Shown here piece by piece: positions 32,194-43,810 of a DNA stretch of 64,000 bases (the stretch's first letter is position 1; every line of letters begins with the position of its first letter). Under the pieces are notes generated by a model that ran no database searches, was not told the origin of the DNA, and saw nothing but the letters and a program-made list of their open reading frames with translations. Origin of the DNA: Haliotis asinina (Eukaryota; Mollusca; Gastropoda; Lepetellida; Haliotidae); contig NC_090282.1 of NCBI RefSeq assembly GCF_037392515.1, positions 26,583,554 through 26,647,553 of the forward strand. The letters run 5' to 3'. Made by a program: the position numbers and the translations under genes.

Positions 32194-35100
32194 TAGTTGT
32201 TGTTGTTGTTGGTTGTTGTTGCTGTTAGCTTGTCAGTAGCCGTATCGGTAACAACAGTAGAAGATGTGATCGTCGTTGAAGTAGACTTTCAGTGCTAGGA
32301 GTACTGATCGACCTGTTTCTTTATGTGGTGTCAGCACCGTATACCGGAGACACAACTGACGACTTTATTGTTGTATTGTATGTTTGGAGTTCGTCGGCTT
32401 GTCGGATATCTCCACCGACGATGTGGTGTTGGTACAACATGATGTAGGGCTTACGTTTGGCGCCATGACCTCTTGTATCCAGCATTCATGAAATTTGTGT
32501 AAAGATATTTTGCACTTTGGTAGAACTACTACCTATTAAAATATCTAAAGTGAGTTGGTGATATCTGTCTTTAAGTTGATCAGAGCTTCATGATAATCAG
32601 GTAATGGGTAATGTTCGCATTATGTAAATCTGCAAACCCATTCGCGTTCGTAGCCTATTACGACGAGCACGGGTTGCTGAATATTGTCCCTTAACTTGAT
32701 AGTACAGATAGTAGTGGTGGGAAGGGGAGATTTGATACAAGGATTGGTTGTGTACTAGTCATCAACTAGGTATAGACTCGAAAGGAAGGAAGTAATCGAA
32801 ATAGTCTCAAAGTGGTTGATTGATAAGTAGAGTTTAAGGAGACAGCCTTGAACGCGTCTCCGTCCAGACAACACTAGAAGTTTCACTCCCATAACGCAGA
32901 CCTCCCAAAATGCAGATACACACTAATTATTTGGGTGCTTGGGCCATGCCGGTCACCCTGTTTTTCAAGCACCGCCACCCCATGGTTTTCACCAGTTGGA
33001 TCTTCATTCGCGTCAAAGGTATAATTAATATTGTTTATGATAGATGTACATGTATGTAATTTACACAAAGTGTTCTACAACGATATATCCTATAGGTACC
33101 AGGTTGATTAGTACTTCCCTTTTTATATATAGGTATTATGATTAGCAGTTGTCTATGCAGCTGGGAAATGTCCTTTACACTAAATATTTTTGTGAACATT
33201 GAATCAGGGTAAAACGCAGTCACATCGCCTTAATTGTCCTTAAACATTCTGTTGGAATACCGTCGTCTCCTGGTTACTTATTCACTTAAAGGGTCGCTTG
33301 CTACATTGTCAAAACTCGTTACATGTGCGATACCACTACAGGGTACAGCGCATCAATCACACATGGAACCAACCACAACAAGTGTTGTCTTAACGGGTCT
33401 GTGTTTTGGAAGGATACCCACTACGTAGCACCAAGCGACCAGAATGCAGTGATAATTTTGTGTTCGGAGATAATTAAATTCAAGTAATTTAAAACGTAAA
33501 TTTAAACTGACAAGCTTTTCACTATTCCAACAAAACCTTTGCAAAACTGGATACATTCGTCATTTGAGAGTTGGTTTTTCACTCGTATTGCAGCTGCTAA
33601 AGTCCCGAATGTAGACGCTCCCCAGCTCAACATCACCTACTACATAGGGAACGACGCCGAGCTGTATTGCACAGTCTCCAACTTGGGCAGGAACACAGTA
33701 AGAGTAACCTTGAGCTAGTTATTGTTGTGGTCAGTTTGGTAGTGACGTGGCATTTGTCCTGTAGTAGATAGTAAATATTCGGAGTCAGCAGTTTTCCAGC
33801 AGCGAACAGTTAAATAGATAGAAAGATGATCGTTTAGAGGGTCATTTCGCATTTTGTGGGCAGTGAATAGGTAGACGGTGATTGTCCAGAGAGGCAGTTC
33901 TCAGATAATAAACAATGAATAGATACAGAAAGAATAGATACAGTCGCATTTCCCATGTGGTAAACCGTGACTAAATACAGAGCTAATCGTCAAGAATAGC
34001 ATTTCTCGAGGAGTAAACAATGAATAGGTAGGAGGTTCATATAGTCAAGAGCGAAACTTCTCATGCAGTGCACAGAAACCAGATAAAGAGCCTAGCGTAC
34101 AGAGAGACATTTCTCATGTTGTAAGAGTGAATCTAGTTGATTGTCTAGAATAGCATTTCTCATGTATGATAAGTGAATAGCAAGAAGGTGGTTGTTTAGC
34201 AGTACTAGTATTGTAAACAGTGAATATCTAGGGGAAGATAGTCTTGAGTGTAAATCTTCCTGAAATAATTGAGATAAAGAATTGCCAATGTAGGCAGCCA
34301 TCCAACACTATGATGTAATGAAAGAGGGAGGTAATTGTCCAAACAGACTTTGTCTATAGTAGATTGATAAAGACTTGGCTGTTCCGACCACCTCACTCTG
34401 ATGTCTCCGTGCTACAGGTGACGTGGAGGAAACTGTCTGACCCAGTACCCATCTCTGTAGGAACTGCCAAGTTTACGCCGTCTAAGAAGTACCGGGTTGT
34501 TCATGACGCTGCCACCAAGAGGTGGACACTGTACATCAGGAAACTGGACACGTCGGACGCCGGAGAGTACGAGTGCCGTGTCACTGGACACGATGAGCTG
34601 TCGCAGACTCTGACACTCATTATGCCAGGTGAGTGCTTGAGGAGACGGGCATGGTGCTGGTCGTTGTTTGTTTGGAAGATTTCATTACCCTGTCGTGACG
34701 CACAAGGATTCTCTTACACACATTTTTTGTGTCCTTTGTAAGTTTGTTTTCATGTTTTGGCATTATGTTTTGTTTTATATGTTGCACGCCACACTACTCA
34801 AACGTCACGTTGTATGACTTTGCCTGAAAATAAAGGAGTCTGGACCAGAAATTCCAGCAATTGAAATTATGAACAACGATCTACATCATCGGGGTACGAC
34901 ATGACACCGTCAACATAAGGCACCAAAACCATTAAGTCACCTTTTATGACCATGTGACACCGTCAACATAAGGCACCAAAACCCATTAAGTCACCTCTTA
35001 TGACCATGTGACACCGTCAACATAAGGCACCAAAACCATTAAGTCACCTTTTATGACCATGTGACACCGTCAACATAAGGCACCAAAACCCATTAAGTCA

Positions 35101-38100
35101 CCTCTTATGACAATGTGACACCGTCGATATAAGGCACCAAAACCCATTAAGTCACCTCTTACGACAATGTGACACCGTTAACATAAGGCACCAAACCCAT
35201 TAAGTCACCTCTTTTGACAATGTGACACCGTCAACATAAGGCACCAAACCCATTAAGTCACCTCTTACGACAATGTGACACCTTCAGTATGGGCATGAAA
35301 CCCATTCAGTCTACTCTTACGATGACAGGACACAGAACAGAAGTCACCAAGATGCCTCTTACAGCCAGGTGGTGGTAGGTTCCACAAAGTCATCGTACGA
35401 AAAGGTGATAGTATTACGATCTGTCGCATTGTTGAACGGTGTCTGATGACGATGCTAGAATCAATATAGGTGATGGTATCCCACTGATTCTTGGCTATAT
35501 AGGTATACATGTAGCATGGCGGCCCCGAATCAGATCGATCCAGAACGTCTTTTTCAAGTAGACAATTTGAGACTCTGTTGCTAGACAGCCGTCGTAATGT
35601 GACCGTAATATTGATTACGACAACCAACCTTACTGATGTAATTTGTATCCTTTGATTCATATGTCGTTTAAGAGGATTATGAATATATTTTAATCATGTT
35701 CTGAATCAAGCGTCCGCCTGTCGTGGACCTTGGGGTACCGGGTTTTCTGTTTGGATGACTCCCGCATGCTTACGTTAACGCCCTTGCCTAATTCTAGGAA
35801 ACGGCGGCACCCATATCGAGGCTACAGAGAGTATCTTGAAAGTGGACGTTGGCCAGACGGTGCTGATGCCTTGCAATGTTAAAAACCTCAAGAAACACAA
35901 GGTGAGACAACGAGTTCTACACTGGATATACCATGTTCGTTTCCACCATAAAATTTCCGAGTCAATTTATGCAATAAACAACGGACCAAGTTCACACGAC
36001 CGGGTTCGATTCCCTACATGAGTACAATGTGTGAAGCCCATTTCTGGTGACCCCGACGTGACTTTACTGGAATATTGCTAAAAGCGGCGTAAAACCATAC
36101 TTACTCACTCACTCTGTACATGAAACGGCAGGTATGCTTTTGCCTCGACGGTACATAAATACATACACTAGTCATCAATAGACAGTCAACGGTATCTTGT
36201 TGTCGGGAAATATATCAGGAGCTAATGTGGGTTGTGTTTGAAAACAAATAACCAGATGCTGGTGTTTAGAATGCATGCATAGGAAAACACATCACTGTGA
36301 AGGGCTGATTATTTTTGTAACTTTTAAGTAGAATATAATGAGGTGTATTAGGGTTGATTAGCAGTTGGGTCCAGGGTTAAGTTTAGGTTGTATGTATGGT
36401 GGCCTCTTTAAACTCTAGTTAACACTGGTAATGCTCGAATACCAACTTACACCCTGGCAATCAACATTGTCGGCGGAATACCGACATGATCAATGTGGAG
36501 ACGTCTGTCAGATCAATGACGTTTTCTCCGAAGAGTTACCTCCCTTCCATTACTGCGTGTAAATGGAATTTAGCATGAGGATGTAAAGGTTACAACACCT
36601 AATTGTCAAGCAAGGCTAATCCAGTATTACTATTAAGAAACCCTTGTTTAAACTGTGTGGAAATATCTACAAGGGTAAATATTAATATGAATGAGTAATA
36701 TGAGATTGAAATATTGTTCACTAATAGTGATCGTTCGACTCGTGAAGAGGTTACACACCGATATCAGAATATGATCTCTGGAGTGTAAGATTATTCGTGC
36801 AAAGGTGAACACTTTAGGTTAAGCTTAATCCGTGACATTATGAAACCAACCTGATTTGACATAAGTGTTTCTGTCAATTCAAAGCAAACGCTGTAGTATG
36901 TAGATGTATTTCTTATACGAATTTTGTTAAATTGTGTTGTAAACGTTATATGGGTTAGCAAATTGTTATTATTTTCAAAATGCGACTTCCTTCGCGGTGT
37001 ACTGAATAGAAAAGCTCATGAGGTTCGATCGCTTGGTAGTGTTATATTGTACTTGTTGTTACCTAGCCTGGTGTGAGTGAGTTTATTTTTGCGCCTCCTT
37101 TTGCAATATCCCATCAATATCTCACATTGTATCAATGTTGGGAATCGAACTTTAGTCTTCTGCGTGATATGGACAAAGCGTTCGCTCGTCCCACTGAAGA
37201 CCTGGGTTTAGTTTCCTACATGGTAGTCCTAAAATGTGTGAAGCCCATTCCTGGTGTCCCCGCTGTGATTTTGCAGGAATATTGCTAAAAGCCGCCTAAA
37301 ACTAGACTCACTCTCATTCAAACGGACATACGCGCACTATGACTGATGGCGAAACATCATGTGTATTGTATATGAACTTTAAAGGGTCGGGAATTTGAAC
37401 CATGAATAACAGATATGTAACCGGTAACTGACTCTCCCATCCTTGTTACACAGGTGCTGTGGGTCGGGGAGCGAGGCGGAGTGTTGGCGTACAGGAAGAA
37501 AGTTCTCTCCAGTGACAGCCGTCTCCGGATCCAGCACACCACGAGGGAAGAATGGAGTCTTCGTATCAGGAACGTCAGGGTCAGCGACTTCGGCACATAC
37601 ACATGCATCGTCAACACCAACCCAGTCCTCACTCGCACATTCACGCTAAGAAGTAAAGGTACGATTTTGTTTGTTTATTTATTTGTTGTTCAGCAATATT
37701 CCAGCTGTGTAGAGGTTGTCTGTAAATAATCGAGTCTAGACCAAACAATGACCAACAGCATGAGCATCATCTACATACATGTAATTGAGATATGGCATGC
37801 GTCAACCAAGTCAGGGAGCATGACCACTCGCCTCTTGCAACAAGCATGGGATGTTGATGACCAATTCCAAACCGGATATTCACATGTAAAAGATACAACC
37901 TGAACATAGCGTGATATGGTAGATGTGTCGGTTCGGTACACTGATGGTCCGGGTCCAATTATGTAACATGTACAAAGTGGGGAATCGATCCCGGAACGTC
38001 TGTGTGACGAGCGAACGCTGTAGCCACAAGGCTACCCCATCGCCCCGTCTAGCACTGGCTATGTATGGTACACATGGCTCCAGTGGGAATAAATAAACAA

Positions 38101-41100
38101 TATATTTTACAGATTTAATACTGTATGGGTTTAGTTTCGAAATTCAAAATGACGTCGATTAATTATTACCTTACCAGAACTCTCGTAGCTTTACCCCAAG
38201 ATGGTGACGTTGTCATCACCATGCACCTTGGATTACATTGCCACCATACTGTTCAAAGTAGCGCAAACCTGAAACACCGTCTTCAACAGAGGTTACGTCT
38301 CACACACAGACATGCAAATACATTATCTGAATTGTCCTAGCTTTGATGCGTCATCTTCTAGAAACGATTTTATGTACGTTTCTTCCAGGTCCTCAAAGGC
38401 AAGCCCCCGTACTCTCCACCACCAACCACATACGTGTGGTCACTGTCCAGGAAGGCAGCCCCGCCACCTTGGTTTGCAACTTCAGGGGTTACCCTGCCCC
38501 CAAGGTCAGCTGGAGTGCACGTGTTATGATAGCTGGCAAGAAGGTCAAGAAAAGTAAGCACAGCCCAAAACACATGCCAATACATCACCGCAACCATAAA
38601 AACGATTTCTTTCGTTACTAATAACATTATGTCAGCTAAACAGTTTGTCCTTACGTAAGCATGCCCTCGCGGCGAAGTGTCGTTTTAGACACCAATAGTA
38701 ACTTCCCTAGACTTACCCTCGACTACATTATGATAGTGGGTGAGTGAGTTTAGTTTTACACCGTCTTTAGCAATAGTTGAGAAATATTCCAGCAGGGAAC
38801 ACCAGAAATGGACTACACACATAGTGCCCATGTGGGGAATCGAACCAGGGTCTTTGGCATGACAAGCGAGTGCTGTAAGAACTCGGCTACGCTTATTTTG
38901 GTCGTAACAAATAAGGTTATTTAAACTGAAAAGCTGCCCCAGTGAGACGGGAAACTTAGAACCTGAGGAAATCTAGACTTGCTTCATTTAGGGCTTGGAC
39001 GTTGGGTAGGGACTAAGAGACAGACTATACCTGCTTTCCCTTGCACGTTATGCAATCCGTTCCTTCTCCACAGATCTGGAAGGGCGTGGTGCAGTGCATA
39101 AGATTGCAAGTGCTAGACCGGAAGACAGCGGCAACTACACATGCACAGGCCGGAACGGCGTCTACCCCACCGGCAGAGGCAGGGTCATGTTGGTCGTGGA
39201 GGGTAGGTAGTTGTATATCTATCATGAACATACACCTTGATGCCGGGAACAAAGTGTATATGCCCGCACAATTACCAAAGTATGAGAGCGTTAGACGTAC
39301 ATCTTTTTTATAGGATATTTCTCTGTTCTACTTTTTTTCCATTTTTCTTTTCTACTTTTATTCAAACGCTCAGTATACGTATACTGGAGTAAAAACAGTT
39401 AAAGATATATGCAAATTTTGAAATTTTGAAGAACGATTTATTCATTCCTTGACACATTGATAAAATATCAATCATAAAATTGTCAATAATCCAAACTTAT
39501 TTTGTCCAGTATATATAGAGAACTTAATTCTAATATAATTATATACAAAAAGTTAACAATCATTGTGTGGAACTTAAGTTGCAATTTCCAACAGGACTGT
39601 CCACAGTCCCTTCTCAATAAAGAATACTTAATATTCTTGTTACAGAATATGTGATTGCTACGCCCGCTTTTAGCTGTATTCCTGTAACATTAAGTGTCAC
39701 TGCAAACTATGTTTGGCTGTGGTTTAAGAAGTTTGTGAATTTATTTCACACAGTTTGACCCATCCAGATTGAGATAGAAAATATAGTAGTCTGGACAGCA
39801 TGGGGTTTCCTTATATCCGAGTTAAACTTCAGTGTTCGACTGCATCACTATGACTATACACATACACAATTCCCACTAAATATTAAACATCACTCAAACA
39901 AATAAAGATATCTGTAGTGCTGACTTAAGGACGCATCATGAATTTGACCATGTACGTTTTCAAAAAATTAGGTCTACATCCTCATATAAGGCTTTCACAA
40001 GGAAGAACCACAAAGTACGCAGAACGCTACGTCACCAATGACACGTTACAAGTGATGCTAGGAGTACTGCTGATGCACAGAACTGATAATGATCATCACA
40101 TTGATTGGTCAGAACAGGGTGTTCTGCTTTCGATCTTAGGTTATCCGTATTGCTCTCACAGGAGTAGGCTTTGGGAGAAGTGGCAAGACAATCTGTTATC
40201 TGCTGAAGATCTGGAACCCACACAGATGTTGACTTTAACAGATGTTATACACTGAGCTCAATTTGTAACACATTAGCCAGTTTCTCCCTTTGCCTAAACG
40301 ATCTTGTTTACGAAATTTAGACCCTGGTATGTAAATCTCCAGTATTACATATGCCGATGTGTCTGACTCAAACAATGGTTGTTGGTGTAAATCCTAGCTG
40401 AATGGAGAAACACTGCCGATGGCGATTACAATGGACTTGTTTGCTTTCAACTAAGAGCTAGAAATGTAATTATTTTTTCTGACTTTGCGTACAAAGGTAC
40501 GAAAGCTATATATACTTCCCATCAAAGGTTTAGATTCTCTATTGTTAATATAACCAGGTACTTCAGGCAACCGTTCTGAACTAAATTTTGAAAAATATTC
40601 CATACTGTGTAAAGGTATTGTTTAAACAAGGAGTGATGTATTGTGAAATATATTGGGAACGATGAAGTTATCATTGTCATGAGGTCAATGACTGATATAA
40701 ATAAGTGAAAATTGGCGAATACTTAACAAACCTTTACACTAAAACTCAACTTGCACATGTTTTTCAGTTATTTGATGCATGTTCCTCGCGTGATTCATCT
40801 GCATATTGGGTTTGCTGGTGGTTCCCCTAAGTCAGTGGAGAAATCAATTTTCGATGTAACCATATATATGCATGTGTACGTGTAGTCATTTGTTGCAATG
40901 TATAGAAAAGAGGTCAAGGTTGATTAGCTCTGCGAAGTTAGAATGTATTTTACTTCCTACGGGGATTTCAGTTTTCAGGTATATTTGATATTCTGATCAT
41001 CAAAAAGCTTTATTGAAAGCACAATGGTGTAATCCAATAGGATACATGTACTTAAAAAACGTAAAATCTGAAGAACACATGGGGATAAATGTCATATAAT

Positions 41101-43810
41101 GAAGCTCAGTGAATGCTAAACCGGTATACCGATATGTATTACCTACGAGGGTGAACATATCGGGGTTCATATTTTTCACACGATTCCCTAGGGTAAAATA
41201 TCACTTTGTCATCCTATGACGTGACGTTTCTTCTGTGACGTTGCGTTCTACATGCGGCGACGGCGGGCAGTCAGCTGGTGTTTGAAAGTAGATCTAGGTT
41301 CATTTTCCTCAGTTTGACGACTCCGGTAATAAACAGAATATTATTTTCGTGCCCATGACATACTACGTTTACGACACTCGTGCCTTCGCTCGGGAAATAC
41401 CATCATTTAGGCACTTGTGTCGTAAAGATAGTATGGCATAGTCACTCATATTCTCTGTATAATGACAATTATATGAAAAGGAAACTCAAACTGTGTTGGT
41501 ATTTCAACTCATGAGACTTTCAGGGCTTTGGCCTACAGAAGCACATGAAGCTTATGTGATTCCTGCTGAATCATGTGGCTTTATTCGAAATATGTCGATG
41601 GTCACCTAACTGTAGGATGGTTACCCGGAAGAAGAATATGTTAACCTTCTAGCACTCCAGGGGCTTTTTGAGTTGCATATGTCACAGGGAGCAGTGAATG
41701 AATATGAAAAATATAGCATGTGGCGGAATGACAACTACATAGTCTTAGCACATTTGATTAGATACAAACTGGAATATACAAATTCATATGTTTTTGAAAT
41801 AAATATTTCCATTACAGCCAAGCCGACGACCCCTGCGCCACGGACCACACCTGCCACTCCTACTGGCCCAGGTATGTATCACGTGATTCACAGTCGTAAC
41901 ACCTGATGCTGTGTTGTGAGTAAAATGATGTCTGTTCCGACATGTACCGTTCATGGACTGTGCCACTTTCAGTGGAGATGAAACTATTAAACAACCTTGT
42001 ATACAACATTACACACACGAATCGTACCTGGCTCTTCTGCGTAAGAAGGTCTGTTCCTCACAACCGTTTCACGAGTGTTTTAAGTTGCAAAAGGTATGGG
42101 CATCAACGTCAGAGAATAAAACAGGCCCATTTATCTGCCCGGTACCATTGAACTGAAAAGTTACAGTAGCAGTGAATATAATATGGATTTACCACCGTAC
42201 ATGATACCAAGTATCCGAGAAAGGGAAGCATGACCCTCCCTAGCGGTGGCGCCAGACACAGACTGGAGTTTCCATGTGGAAAGGGATGAACACTAGAACA
42301 TGTCACTTAGAGTTTTCAAGCCTGAAATAGCAGATCTTGTCACAGTCCCCGAACCGCATTACTTTCCCTTTACACCACCTGTCACTATGATCTCTAGGCA
42401 AGTCCAGCCTTATAGATTCTAAACGTAACATCTCTGTTGGGCTTGTTTTCAGGTAAATTCCACTGATTACATAGACCAATATTTAGTCTTGGAAATATAT
42501 TATATACAGCACAATGTCATTTTGTCCGAAAGCAAATGCTAACGAGACATATATTAAGACGCGTAAAGACTTTCTTCACTCAAAACTGAAACCGCAGTAA
42601 TCTAGACTTACAGTACACCCACGTGTCCTTCCACACGTTGCACTTTGTGAGGGATAGTCATTCGCTCATTCAATCACTCACTCACTCACTCACTCATATA
42701 GTTGTCCCTATATCTGCCCGGTCTCAACATTTCCAGTAAATCGTTGTGTGCCTTTGATAATAGGGCGACCAGCCACGCTGACCCGTCCAATGTATCTTCA
42801 GTACAGACAGTACAAGAATACCACCCATAAGGTCTCTCAAAAGTACTCCCTCACTTCACTTATGTTTGCATCGATTCATCTCATAACTTTTAATATTGTT
42901 TGTATGGTTTGTAGCGAGACCAATTGTCTATGTGGAAGCTGAGCAGGTGATGAAGGGCAAGGGGGATATTGCTTATCTCGTGTGTCACAGCGTGGGTAAC
43001 CCAGCCCCTGTTATGCACTGGACGCGCCACAGAATCAGACTCAATACGAGTTACAAACATCAGACAAAGACCACCAGTAACGGCCTGTTCCGTCAAAAGT
43101 CCGAGTTGCGGATCATGCACCTGGAGAGCAGTGATTATGGTGAATACGAATGCTTCGCCCATAACAACAGAGGCAACGTACAGACAAGTGTCACACTCGT
43201 TGGTAAGTCGGCGTTAATGACTTTGGGTTCTTCTTTGATGACTCAGACGTCACAGTTGCGTCTCTTGGTGGTGGCTCGCGGGCACGGATTCGAGTTCCGC
43301 CCAGTCAGGACATAGAGTCCTTCAACAACCCAGCCATGCTTGTTATCTCCACACCGTAAACGCTCCAGCTAGACGCGTCTAAGCTTTCAACGTAACTGAA
43401 TTAAATCACAAAATGTCATTGTCTTGAGAAATGAAATATCACGTGTATCATCAGGTGTACCATGTTCAGCAGGAAGTTCAGACGTGTGCTCCAAAATAAT
43501 GGGGGAGCATCTATTGATGGCATTACAATGTTTCATTGTCTTGCTTTACGACCAGGGGTGAAACAGATGCAAGACAAATGCACCAAAATAGCATCTCATT
43601 ATTTTGTAAAATCACAAGAACCAACTGTTCAAATGTCTTCCCACTGCACATTGTTGTATGAATTGTGACGTCAATAGGAAGTTGTTGTTGTTTTTGTTGT
43701 TGTTTTGACGAAGGAGATCGCAGCACAAACACTTATTAACAATATATATCCTTTCGTCACGTCTGTCTCATTAAGCTTGTTTTCATTTCTTTTCAGAACC
43801 TTCAAAATGA
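30532..43810 (+). CDS. Predicted secreted protein with four immunoglobulin domains (IgLON/lachesin-like), ten exons
   Basis: Exons are 30532-30610, 33594-33697, 34418-34628, 35798-35901, 37454-37658, 38389-38553, 39074-39202, 41818-41871, 42915-43202 and 43797-43810. All have AG/GT borders and total 1353 bases, 450 residues plus TGA. Residues 1-25 (MASTGMIVSVCMCIIVGAME) are a signal peptide. Ig1 is near 30-131 (ELYCTVSN, VTWRK, DTSDAGEYECRV), Ig2 near 135-234 (VLMPCNV, VLWVGE, VSDFGTYTCIV), Ig3 near 240-332 (TLVCNFRG, VSWSA, RPEDSGNYTCTG) and Ig4 near 352-446 (AYLVCHSV, MHWTR, LESSDYGEYECFA), each with the cysteine pair, core Trp and DxGxYxC. A Pro/Thr linker (TTPAPRTTPATPTGP) joins Ig3 and Ig4. 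The chain ends VTLVEPSK with no membrane helix or GPI signal, so secretion is inferred. Such proteins usually bind other surface proteins in adhesion, axon guidance or immunity; the partner is unknown. The exact family is uncertain. Confidence 0.85.
31862..32220 (+). repeat. Triplet-structured repeat (copy 1) in the first Ig-gene intron
   Basis: A stretch built of GTA, GCA, GTT and GGT triplets. Its first ~130 bases (AGCAGTAACAGCTGTTGCAG, AACCGCGGCAGAGCAGCC, GATGCAGAAGTAGCACTGGG) are shared with 56310-56433. It passes into (GTA)n, (GCA)n and (GTT)n runs. Confidence 0.85.
32570..32712 (+). repeat. SINE family B, heavily diverged copy
   Basis: Only scattered words remain: TCGTAGCCTATTACGACGAG and CACGGGTTGCTGAA match the 3' third of family B. 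Confidence 0.4.
33795..34260 (+). repeat. Degenerate ~60-70 bp tandem repeat in an Ig-gene intron
   Basis: About seven or eight units carry a CATTTCTCATG-like word followed by GTAAACAGTGAATAG-like and GTGATTGTCCAGA-like words. The array starts about 100 bases after the exon ending at 33697 and ends about 160 bases before the exon at 34418, so it fills most of the intron. Confidence 0.65.
34783..34906 (+). repeat. SINE family B remnant that leads into a tandem array
   Basis: GCACGCCACACTACTCAAAC, AGGAGTCTGGACCAGAAATT and ACAACGATCTACATC match the 5' two thirds of family B. The next expected family B segment is the start of the 52-bp array at 34907. Confidence 0.6.
34907..35335 (+). repeat. 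~52-bp minisatellite, about eight units, inside an Ig-gene intron
   Basis: The unit begins ATGACACCGTCAACATAAGG, continues CACCAAAACCCATTAAG and ends TCACCTCTTATGACCATG. Unit starts are near 34910, 34960, 35012, 35065, 35117, 35170, 35223 and 35276. Alternating Ts (CCTTTTATG and CCTCTTATG) in the first units suggest two-unit steps of duplication. The unit corresponds to the family B stretch ATGACATGTGTCAAC ... GTTAGTCGCCTCTTACGACA. Confidence 0.8.
35975..36118 (+). repeat. SINE family A copy
   Basis: GACCGGGTTCGATTCCCTAC, TGAGTACAATGTGTGAAGCC, TGGAATATTGCTAAAAGCGG and ACTTACTCACTCACT match B box, body and tail; the A-box end is missing. Confidence 0.8.
37074..37315. repeat. Two SINE family A copies joined head-to-head
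   Basis: The first part (37074-37168) is in reverse orientation (GAGTGAGTTTATTTTTGCGC, TTGGGAATCGAACTTTAGTC). The second (37169-37315) is forward (AAAGCGTTCGCTCGTCCCAC, TGTGTGAAGCCCATTCCTGG, GGAATATTGCTAAAAGCCGC). Their tRNA-like heads meet in the middle. The pair ends about 140 bases before an Ig-gene exon. Confidence 0.75.
37677..37890 (+). repeat. SINE family B copy
   Basis: GTTCAGCAATATTCCAGCTG, GTCTGTAAATAATCGAGTCT and CAACAGCATGAGCATCATCT match family B. It begins about 20 bases after the Ig-gene exon ending at 37658. Confidence 0.75.
37968..38047 (-). repeat. SINE family A, reverse head fragment
   Basis: GTGGGGAATCGATCCCGGAA, GACGAGCGAACGCTGTAGCC and AAGGCTACCCCATCG are the reversed B box, middle and A box. 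Confidence 0.75.
38741..38898 (-). repeat. SINE family A, full reverse copy
   Basis: GTGAGTGAGTTTAGTTTTAC, AACACCAGAAATGGACTACA, CCATGTGGGGAATCGAACCA and GACAAGCGAGTGCTGTAAGA give tail, body, B box and A box in reverse order. Confidence 0.85.
41333..41461. mobile_element. Short inverted-repeat element (arms ~50 bp)
   Basis: CATGACATACTACGTTTACG followed by ACACTCGTGCCT pairs with the reverse complement of AGGCACTTGTGTCGTAAAGA and TAGTATGGCATAG. Weaker matching continues outward to AATATTATTTTC and ATATTCTCTG. The loop is about 25 bases. It lies in the Ig-gene intron before the Pro/Thr linker exon. Confidence 0.65.

Noticed and set aside
32013-32228. Poly-valine / poly-alanine open frame
   Set aside because: It comes from the GTA/GCA triplet repeat in an intron of the Ig gene.
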